Assembly: GCA_946807835.1 (NCBI GenBank)
Contig: OX327697.1
Coordinates: 10,413,001-10,477,000 of the forward strand
Length of the DNA stretch: 64,000 nucleotides
Direction of reading: 5' to 3'
DNA from: Ailanthus altissimus
Taxonomy: Eukaryota; Streptophyta; Magnoliopsida; Sapindales; Simaroubaceae
Shown here: one piece after another, positions 56,095 through 64,000 of the stretch
Layout of the letters: each line of letters opens with the position of its first letter
Position numbering within the stretch: the first letter of the stretch is position 1
The notes under the pieces: model-generated
Databases searched by the model: none
Seen by the model: the letters and a program-made list of their open reading frames with translations, nothing else
Told to the model about the DNA's origin: nothing
Made by a program: the position numbers and the translations under genes

Positions 56095-58800
56095 TGAATT
56101 CTAGAATTCAATGGACAATTCGATTGGCAACCTAGAAAGTTTTATAATGGATGTCTAAGTAGTTTGGATGAATGGGAAGTTGAGAAAGAAGCAAGATGAG
56201 AAGAAGCACTTGAAATAGCTAAGAAAACTCAAACTACTAAAACTGAGCCAATCATAATTAGTTCTATTGAAAAATCCAAGAGGAAGAGAACATTTAAAGT
56301 ATAAGAGGTGTTTATTAAATTACCTAATACATTTATAGATGAAAAGTTAAGAGTCAAATCAAAATTGTGTGGAATAATGTTCATTTATGTGAGCAGATAT
56401 GGCACGGGTAGTATGAAAAGACATTTAGAGACTTGTCTTGGTTTGAAACCTTCGCATGAACACCATCCTCGTCAAATGCTCCTAAGTTGCAGTGAAAGTT
56501 CAATGTCAGTGTGCTGCCCGAACTTTGATCCTAATGTTATTCGTGATATAATGTCCATGTCAATTGTCCAGCATAATTTACCTTTTCAGTTTGTAGAAAA
56601 CTTTGAAGTATTTGTATCCGTAACTACAATCTCTAGAAATATAGCCAAAGTAGATATACTCATGTTGTATGACCTGGAAAAGAACAAGATAAAAGCTCTG
56701 TTAACAGGAAGTCCTGGAACGATTTGCTTGACATCTGACTTGTGGATTTCTATAACCACGTATGGGTACTTGAGTTCGACTGCATATTTTGTTGACACGA
56801 AGTAGATTTTACAGAAAAAAGCTGTTGAATTTTAGCTTGCTATCGCCTCCCATAATGTAGTTTCTTTAGGGGAAAGAATACTGTAATTAAGAAATTTTTT
56901 TTTTTTTGAATTTGGAGTTTGTATAAATTAGCTCAAAATGGAGGGATAATCCTCAATTACAAGACATTCAAACATGCTCGGTACTTTACCAAACCAAATA
57001 GTATCAGAATCTAGGCTTAAGGCAAGGTGTGCCAATTTATGCGCTAATTGATTGTTCGACCGATTAGAGTGACTAAAGGAGCAAAAATAAAAAGATGAGG
57101 ACAATGTTACAATGTCATGAAGCACTAATCCAACCTCTGAGAATGAGTGGGTGTTGTTGTTGATGTCTCGAATAATACCAACTGCATCTGAAACCACCTC
57201 GATAGCTGATAACCCCAGTATTCTGACCAAGTGAAGACCTCAAAGTAATGCTAATGCTTCAAGAATGTCCACTGAGAACTTTGCATTAACCGGAATAGAT
57301 GAAGAGGCTAAGATAGCTCCGTAGTAATCCCGCAGGATCATACTTAGTTCAGCTTTGAAATGCTTTGGAGAAAGACCAGCATCGGTATTAAGTTTTATTA
57401 ATCCAGGCCTTGGAGGTAGCCAATTTCTTTGTGACAAATCAGAGGTTTCAAGGGTGGTTGCACGTGTATTCATGATCTCATACCAGAAACATTTGGCCCA
57501 TCTAAGCACATCAGAAGCAACCACCACTTTCTGCTCCATAACAAATTGGTTTTTGAAAGACCATAGCCGCTAAAACAGAATCAACAACACCTCGTAGTCC
57601 ATGGTAGATAAGCTCGCCTTACATTCCATCAGGAGATCCAAAAAAATGAGTATTATGATGAATACGTATACCATACAAGAAGGAGCAAACCTATCGTACT
57701 TTTTTTAAAGCATCACATAGCCAAAGTGCGTGGATGGAGTTTTTAGCACCTCTAGCACAATGATTGCAAGAATCATCAACAGGAACATGATGCCTCTTGA
57801 GATTGGCAAATGTAGGGATCCAACCATGTGCAAGTCTCCAAATGAAATGTTTGAACATCGGCAGAAGTTGCATATTCCATAAATGCTGCCACTATGATAG
57901 GGAACCCGCATTGCCAATACTGGAAGAAGCTGGGTTAGGAATATGAGATAGCCAATAACCACTCCTTACCGTAAATTGCCCATGTCTATCAAAATGCCAA
58001 ATAACTGAGCCACACAACCGTCTCCAAGATGACAAATGAGAAATATTGAGGATTAAGTCACATTTTCATTAGAGAATGAGCAACGAACCAATTTAGAATT
58101 CCAGTAACCCGATGGGAGAAAGAGATCCTTTACCAATAAATGCTCCGATAGTTTATGACGGAAGGAAGGTTTAAAGAAAAGAGGTCGAGGAAGCCATTGA
58201 TCATAGTATATTAATACAGCTGATCCGTCTCCAATACGCCATCGAAGTCCTTTTAAAAGTAGGCTTCTTCCCCACAAAATGCTTTTCCAAACTAAGGAAT
58301 CTGATTGTCTAAGGTATGCATGTAAGAAGGATGAGTTAGGATAGTAAATACTTTGTAGAGTTCGTGCTACCAAAGAGTCAGGACAAGTGATCAGTCGCCA
58401 CCCTTGCTTAGCGAGAATAGCCTGGTTAAAGAAAGATATTAAGAAAACAATTATTCTCAATAACATTGGATAATGCTTCTGTTAATGAATCTTGTGTTGA
58501 TATATTTTTCAGTGTGTAAAGCAAGTGCCTTTAGATGCTAGAAGAGGGTTGAGATAAAATGTTCCTATAAAATGGAATACAACTTATCTAATGCTTGATA
58601 GTGCACTTTACTAGAAAAACACTTTTTGTGAGTTGCATTTAATTGACTTTAACAAGCATTTTTTCTTCAAAAGATGAGTGGAACAAATTAAGCGCATTAG
58701 CAATTTTTTTATGAGATTACTTCTTCAGTTTCGCAATCAAAGTATCCTACTACAAATTTGTATTTCCTTAAGTTGTTTGTAGCTTACATGACTTTAAAAT
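56095..58800 (+). pseudogene. hAT transposase (BED zinc-finger type), split by a LINE
   Basis: The first segment (56095-56894) has a long frame at 56308-56805 with the BED-finger remnant (CGIMFIYVSRYGTGSMKRHL), the 'FDPNVIRDIMSMSIVQHNLP' dimer-side motif and the core TSDLWISITTYGYLSSTAYF. After the LINE, from 58447, the reading resumes as FSITLDNASVNES, VPIKWNTTYLMLDSAL (58555-58605), DEWNKLSALAIFL and KYPTTNLYFLKLF (58740-58790). This is the order of the RICESLEEPER-like hAT transposases. Part of the core is deleted after 58520; stops at 56803 and elsewhere disable it. No C-terminal dimerisation region or terminal repeats were found. Confidence 0.85.
56895..58437 (-). mobile_element. 5'-truncated LINE with 9-bp target duplication
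   Basis: The minus strand encodes the C-terminal part of a plant LINE ORF2: FNQAILAKQGWRLITCPDSL and LKGLRWRIGDGSAVLIYYD (58466-58053), a zinc-binding RT-associated region (HFIWRLAHGWIPTFANLKRH, 57873-57691), and an RNase H-like domain (PGLIKLNTDAGLSPKHFKAE, 57539-57240; RSNNQLAHKLAHLALSLDSD, 57230-56928). The T-run at 56895-56908 is the poly(A) tail on the minus strand. ATTAAGAAA flanks both sides (56886-56894 and 58438-58446). Truncation upstream of the RT core is usual for LINE insertions. Several frame breaks are present. Confidence 0.93.
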
Positions 58801-58829
58801 AGTACTTTATCTCAGATTTTCAAATCAAA

Positions 58830-60200
58830 TTCTTACAGTAGCAATATCCACCTAATCAATCGTAAAGACTATCACTTTAACCCTAATGAGATAAGAGTAG
58901 AACTTATCAAAGGAAAACGCAACTACTAGTAGCTCTTTCTCGGTCGTTGTACAGTTGGTATGTGCATCATTTAATGTCTTTTTGGTGTAATAGATAACAT
59001 GAAAGACCTTGTTCTTCATTTATCCCAAGACTACTCCTGCTACAATGTCACTAGCATCACACATTGACTCAAGTGGTAGGTTTCAATTTGGTGCTACAAT
59101 AATTGGGACTAAAATGAGCTCCTTCTTTAATATTTCAAAAGCCTCAATATATGTTTGGTCTAACTTGAACTATACATATTTCTCTAATAAGTTGCAAAAA
59201 AGTTTGGAGATCTTTAAAAAAATCCTTTATTAATCTTTTATAAAAGCTCGTATGTCCAAAAAAACTCTAAACTCCATTAACATTTATTGGGGTGGTAACT
59301 TTTGATTGTCTCTATTTTTACATAGTTGACCTCAATTTCTTTTGAAGATATTTAATGGCCAAGAAAATCTCCTCTTTAACCATGAAGTTGTACATCTCAT
59401 AATTCAGCATCAAGTTGGTCTCCTCGTATCTCTTCAACATAGATGTTAGATTGTCTAGGAACATATCAAAAGAATCCTTAAAACTGAAAAATCATCTATA
59501 AAACTTTGAGGAACTATTCCACTATATTAGAGAAAATTGCCATTATTGACTTTGAAGGTTGTCCTTTGTACTCTAGGAGAAATTCGAATGATTCATCCAC
59601 CCTAAATTATAGAAATTGGAGTTGGTGTTGTATTACAACCTGTTATAATTTCTTATGTACTATGCAGTCTCCATGTATTAGCCATTTAAGTGGTTGTTAC
59701 CATAAAAGTCATAGGTGATAGGTTGACTCTCTATTGCATTCACCCCGATGGCATCAAATTTCTTTGATAATAAGTTGACTTGTGCTATCAAGGTAGTGAG
59801 TGCTTCTATATCGTGAACACCTACAATCTTTCTTGGGTTAACTCTTTCTGCTAGCCATTGGTAACTATTGAATGCCATCTCTTTAAGCAAGTTATATGCT
59901 TTAATGATTGCTGATGAAGCATCAATTATAATTTGTAGGTACCTCACTAATCCAATATAAAATTTTGAACTAACAACCACTTTAAGACTCTATGATGAAG
60001 ACACTTTCTTAGCATATCCTTGAATTGTTCCCATGCTTCATAGAATGATTATAAATCATATTGTACAAAATGATGTTATGTTATTCCTCATATTTGTTGC
60101 TTTTGCAGGTGAAAAGAACTTGGCCAAGAATCTCTACTCCAGATCATTCTATGTTGCTATTGAACCAAATGGCAATGACATCAACTAACTTATAGCATTG
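58830..60200 (-). pseudogene. Internally deleted Ty3 (Athila-like) gag and RT-RNase H
   Basis: The minus strand contains gag at 60200-59680 (YEAWEQFKDMLRKCLHHRV; then MAFNSYQWLAERVNPRKIVG and LLSKKFDAIGVNAIESQP). It then jumps to reverse transcriptase C-terminal and RNase H sequence: a damaged form of the GVRSFLGHAGFYRRFIKDF motif near 59260, then MCDASDIVAGVVLG and TTTEKELLVVAFSFDKF (59090-58870). Most of protease and the RT core are missing. The gag resembles that at 15266-17340 (same clade, different copy). Confidence 0.8.
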
Positions 60201-60205
60201 TTAGA

Positions 60206-60715
60206 GACTCTAACAGAGTTGAGAGATTTGATAAAATAATTATCAAGATTTTTCTTAGGAGCTTGATCGAATGTCACATGATATATGGGCTTTAGTTGAC
60301 GATTAGAGATATTTAGATAGTTCAAACAACTTAGAGTACTTAGATTAGTCGTTTAGATTCTCATTAGATTTAGATGGAGGAGCACACGATTGATCACCGC
60401 AACGAGCTTCTTTCAAAGCTCAAATGAAAGATTCCACTAACACCATCCTTGACATAATGATCCCTGCTAGCCCTGATGCCTTCGCAACTACATTTTGCAT
60501 TTCATTTACATTTCATACTTTTTTGTATTTTTATGACTCTTCATGTTTGACTTTTGATATCCCGGCTATTTTTGGATGTTTTAGCTATTTTGAATGTTTT
60601 AAATATTTTGGCTATGTTTGAATACTTTGATGATTACATGAATGCTATTTTCACTTTTTATAAATAAATATCTTGAGTTGTATAATGTTTTAAATTAGTT
60701 TTTTACCATATTGAG
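60206..60715 (+). repeat. Dispersed repeat, copy 1 (pair with 63638-64000)
   Basis: From AGAGTTGAGAGATTTGATAA to TAAATATCTTGAGTTGTATA the sequence is collinear with the window's last 360 bp, with copy 1 holding about 70 extra bases near 60375-60465 and smaller extra segments. The frame at 60424-60621 lies inside it and has no motif. Confidence 0.9.
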
Positions 60716-60719
60716 CTTT

Positions 60720-61380
60720 AATTTCATTGATGATGTCAAAAGGGAGTGAATTATATAAATTTCGTTAATTTTGTTATAATTATTTAATTTGACAAACCCA
60801 TGAAATTCTTATGGGGATTTAATTCAAAAATCCTTAAAAATTATTTCAAAATAAATGAGTGTTTGTTATCACTAGAAAATAGGAGATTACTGACCTACAC
60901 TATCATACAAATTTAATTTGATATAACAAACCAATCAATTGGTTTATTGGATTTAAGATATTTGATTTTCTTACAAGTCATTTTGAATGATTATCTATTT
61001 AAGTAGGAATTAAGTGGGATCTGTCATCGTAGAAATTATTGAATATCAACATAAACTTCAGGTCTTTAATTTTACTCTATCTTAGTATGTACCAATTATG
61101 TATGATTATATTTTGAGAGATTGTTGTTAATTGGTAAACATCATATTTTGACTAGTTTTCATCCACAAGAAATGATGTTTTACTTAAAAGGGACAGGTTT
61201 TGTAAAATCGAAATTTGAATATTCATTGAAAATTTTATCCTAAATAAATTGGTTTGACAATTTGAAACTGTTGAGCTAGTTTCAACTACCTTCATAACTA
61301 AACTGAGGTATAATGGCTTTTGCTTTCTGCATCAAAATTTGTTAGTTATTTTTCAAATCGTTTTGGCAGTTCAATTAAAG
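60720..61380. other. AT-rich spacer, no gene seen
   Basis: No coding or structural motif beyond short A/T runs. Confidence 0.4.
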
Positions 61381-61528
61381 GTGGATAAAAAAAATTGACC
61401 TGGATCGAATCGAATCGACCTGTTCATTTTAGTTTCAACTAAAAAAAAATTAATCAATTTAAAAAAAAAAAAATTGGCTTTGGTTCAATTTTATTGAAAA
61501 TCGAAATGAAATTAAAAAAATATTTTTT

Positions 61529-62160
61529 AATTATTAATATTTTAATATTAAGTAAAAAAAATAAAAGAATGTGTTCTAATTTTAAAATTAGTTGTAGCTT
61601 AGCTAGTAGCGCATTCTTTATCTTCTGTAAGTCCTTGGTTCGAATTCAATTTGTTTCTTTTTTAATTATTAATATGTTAAAAGTTAAATATAATAAAATA
61701 GAATTTACACTTATGTAAAAGGCAACTTTAGCTCGATTGATAAGATGGTGGTAGTTTTCCTTGCAGGTCATAAATTTGAATCCAATTGGTTTTGATTTTT
61801 TTAATTATTAATATTTTAAAGTTTAAATATCATAATATTGATTTGATTTTTGTCGAAAAAGCCATGTTTGGCTCAGTTGGTAAAGTAAAGACATTTGTGA
61901 CTTAAACACAAACATATGTCTTTACTTTACCAGCTGAACTAAAAACACACAAAGTTGATAGCATTTTTGTTCACAGCCATCTTTAGTTCAGCTGGTAAAG
62001 TAAAGGCATATGTTTGTGTTTAAGTCACAAAGTTTGATACCTACCTCTGTGTGTTTTTTGGATTTTTTTAATTATTAATATTTTAAAGTTTAAATATAAT
62101 AAAGTTGATTGCATTTAAATTCAAAAGCCATCTTTAGGGCACGGTTTCAATTCTCATGTA
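61529..62160 (+). repeat. Tandem array of ~135-bp tRNA-like units
   Basis: A spacer AATTATTAATATTTTAA recurs at 61529, 61664, 61803 and 62070 (steps 135, 139, 267, i.e. about two units). Between spacers lie tRNA-like cores with Pol III box A- and B-like motifs: TAGCTTAGCTAGTAGCGC (61595-61612) with GGTTCGAATTC (61637-61647); TAGCTCGATTGATAAGAT (61729-61746) with AATTTGAATCC (61773-61783); TTGGCTCAGTTGGTAAAG (61868-61885); TTTAGTTCAGCTGGTAAAG (61982-62000) with GTTTGATACC (62032-62041); and a truncated GGTTTCAATTC (62143-62153). None forms a full tRNA by eye. Possible origin: a tRNA-derived SINE amplified in tandem. Confidence 0.75.
61867..61943. repeat. 28-bp inverted repeat inside the tRNA-like array
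   Basis: Arms 61867-61894 and 61916-61943 pair at 25 of 28 positions around a 21-nt loop. The right arm and loop are an inverted copy of the neighbouring unit at 61982-62030. Confidence 0.9.
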
Positions 62161-62340
62161 TAGTGTTTCTTAATTTTTTTTTATTTTTTTAAATTGACCC
62201 TAAAAACTAAAAACTAAAAAATAAACTAAATCCAAATAGAAAATTTTCATTTGGTTCAATTCGATTTCTTTATTATATCTGCGGTTTAGTTCGATTCTGA
62301 TTGAAATCAAAACTGAATCAAACTATACCTACTCTTAAGT

Positions 62341-63060
62341 TTAACAACCAACTAGTTTGTTAACCACTTTCATACAGGTTCAAAGGGTTAATCGGTTTGC
62401 TCAGCACCTTAACAACCAATTTAAGTCACTATGTTATACATTAGACCTAATTAGTTAGTTAACCTGGTTCACCAAACAAGTTTGATCAATTAAAGGTCAT
62501 ATTTTTAATTGATCGAAACTGGTTAACAAATTTATAAAGCACCAAACTAGTTTGCATGATTTGGATTTCTAAAACATCTTTTAACAACTATTTTTTATTT
62601 TAGATATCCATAAATAAAGACATATTTTCACTCAAAGTTAGTGTTTCTATATATATTCTTGTCTATTATCACTTGGCAAATATCTAAGCTCTCAAAACTC
62701 ATAAAATCACAATATATTCTCATAAGAGTTTATTGATGTGCTAATCATTCTCCATTCATTATACTTAGATTCATTACATTATTTATAGTCACTTAGCTTA
62801 TGGGTAATTTAGTTTCATCATTGTATATTGACACCTTTAAGTAAATTTGTGTAAGAACTTATCTTGATTTGAGGTTTATATAGTGAAAATCTCATCGTAC
62901 TTAGCATGGAGCTTGGATGTATGTTGTGTGAAATGTCCCACCATGTAAGACTTTGTGTTTACTCTCCCTCAACTCTCTCTTTATATTTGTTTCAATTATT
63001 TTAAGTTATTTACTTGATATATTACTTTATTATTGCATAAATCAACTAAGATAGTCATAT
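62341..63060 (+). mobile_element. LTR-like block with Copia-type U5 tail
   Basis: The tail 62880-63010 (gaaaatctcatcg..., gcatggagcttggatgtatg, accatgtaagactttgtgtt, tctccctcaactctctc) has the arrangement seen at the end of plant Copia LTRs, including the LTR at 25785-26540 ('gtagacgtaggcaagttgccgaaccacataattctttgtg'). The 5' part has repeated 'aacaaccaa' and 'gttaacc' motifs. Borders unresolved. Confidence 0.35.
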
Positions 63061-63151
63061 TATAGTATAAATATTATAAATATTTTTAAATCACTAAATT
63101 TATAATTTATTATTACATAACTTTCAATTAAATTTATGATTGTATAATCGC

Positions 63152-63560
63152 CACTAAAAAAAAGGAGATTTGGTAATAAAAATTTTGTTATAAAAATGTG
63201 AGTTTATCAAAAAATTGTGATAGAATGTGTCTAAGCGTTTTAAAATATTAGTAGTTCATGACAGTATCATTAAAAAAATGCTAATTTTTTTTATCAAGAT
63301 AATATAGTTTTGTGACAGAAAGGATCAGTAAAAAATTTTAAAAAAATTAGTGATAGAAAACATGAAGTGTTATCTTAAAAAAGATCACAAACATTGACGT
63401 TTAAGTGCTTATTACCTAAAGTGATAGCATTTTGGGCAATTAAAATAAGCAGAATTTTTTTAAAAAATAAAATTATGAAACAACATTGTTTTAGCTTAAT
63501 AATTAATAATTAAACAGATATGTGTCAGTCACTAGTGCCGCAAATCGTAGATTAATTAGA
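63152..63560 (+). mobile_element. CACTA-like remnant (copy 3)
   Basis: It starts CACTAAAAAAAAGGAGATTTGG, continues with 'gtgatagaatg', 'gtgacagaaag', 'tagtgatagaaaacatgaag' and ends in 'gaaacaacattgttttagctt', the same order as 1735-2150. No coding capacity. Confidence 0.5.
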
Positions 63561-63637
63561 AAAAAATAAATAAATAAGAGAGGAGGTCTTGTATGTTGTT
63601 TCTAGATTAGGTTCTCTATTGTAGAGCGAGAGGATAT

Positions 63638-64000
63638 CCTCCAACAGAGTTGAGAGAATTGATAAAATGATTATCAAGATTTTTCTTAGGAGCTTGATCG
63701 ATTGTCTCATGATATATGGGCTTTAGTTGACGATTAGAGATATTTAGATAGCTCAGACAACTCAGAGGACTTGATTAGTCGTTTAGATTCTCATTAGATT
63801 AGCCCTGATGCCTTTGCACCTACATTTTGTATTTCATACATTTTTGTATTTTTGTGACTCTTCATGTTTGACTTTTGATATCCTCGCTATTTTTGGATGT
63901 TTTAAATATTTTGGCTATGTTTGAAGACTTTGATGGTTATATATATATATGCTATTTTCACTTTTTATAAATAAATATCTTGAACTGTATGATATTTTGA
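63638..64000 (+). repeat. Dispersed repeat, copy 2, cut by window end
   Basis: CAACAGAGTTGAGAGAATTGA to the window end matches 60206-60715 with few substitutions and internal deletions, in the same orientation. (TA)n expansion at 63939-63950 replaces 'tacatgaa' of copy 1. Confidence 0.9.

Larger units (their letters stand above)
61385..62340. mobile_element. MITE-like block enclosing tRNA-like tandem units
   Basis: The left end has GGTGGATAAAAAAAATTGAC followed by 'gaatcgaatcgacc'. The right end is a loose inverse ('gttcgattctgattg', 'actgaatcaaactatacc', 'tactctta'). The style resembles the repeat at 42577-43270. The interior is not random: it is the tandem tRNA-like array described separately. 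No target duplication found. Confidence 0.45.

Noticed and set aside
61595..61660. Functional tRNA gene
   Set aside because: Box A and B resemblance is good, but acceptor-stem pairing and an anticodon arm could not be made; better read as tRNA-derived repeat.

Overview
This 64 kb window is AT-rich nuclear DNA from a flowering plant, almost certainly a eudicot. The evidence is a plasmodesmata-located-protein (PDLP)-type gene with GT-AG introns, plant-type Copia, Ty3/Athila, MULE, hAT, CACTA-like and LINE sequences, and the absence of any bacterial gene organisation. I see one intact host gene. Nearly everything else is layered, decayed transposable-element sequence plus one broken host-gene fragment.

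Layout. 1-1567: Copia gag-protease-integrase remnant (minus). 1735-2150: CACTA-like remnant. 2158-10715: a decayed MULE with recognisable terminal inverted repeats, carrying a DUF1985/Ulp1-protease gene (plus) facing a MuDR transposase (minus), later invaded by a long LTR-like block. 11801-12737: a 469-bp tandem duplication next to an unidentified gene-like fragment. 13624-18673: an Athila-type Ty3 element (LTR, tRNA-Asp primer site, gag, protease) whose gag is split by an antiparallel solo LTR of its own family, flanked by a perfect AGTAC duplication. 18690-21060: a second Ulp1-like fragment. 21239-25790: an LTR block and a minus-strand Copia remnant.

25785-31393 is the best preserved element: a full-length Copia with two LTRs, primer site, purine tract and a perfect TTTAA target duplication. 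Its gag-pol is disabled by stops, a frameshift and a lost start codon. 33177-34648 is the PDLP gene (signal peptide, two DUF26 domains, one membrane helix, three coding exons). It sits between that Copia and a probable solo LTR at 35179-36036. 36-40 kb is AT-rich spacer with microsatellites, a CACTA-like end and a 180-bp duplication.

40131-42090 (minus) holds two exons of an organellar ClpB chaperone gene, with frame-breaking lesions. 42577-43270 is a MITE-like repeat. 44000-49150 is a minus-strand Copia. 49470-55070 contains an LTR related to the one at 8 kb, a Ty3 gag fragment, an LTR block and a Copia RT-RNase H fragment with an in-frame 18-bp minisatellite. 56095-58800 is a hAT transposase pseudogene interrupted by a 5'-truncated LINE with a 9-bp duplication. 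58830-60200 is an internally deleted Ty3/Athila-like element. 61385-62340 is a MITE-like block containing a tandem array of tRNA-like units, the least conventional structure in the window. The last 1.7 kb contains an LTR-like block, another CACTA-like copy and a duplicate of the 60.2-60.7 kb repeat.

Only the PDLP gene is expected to function. It would act at plasmodesmata in cell-to-cell trafficking and defence. The rest records insertion, nesting and decay, and relative ages can be read from the nesting. All homology calls were made by eye from translated motifs; no database was searched.
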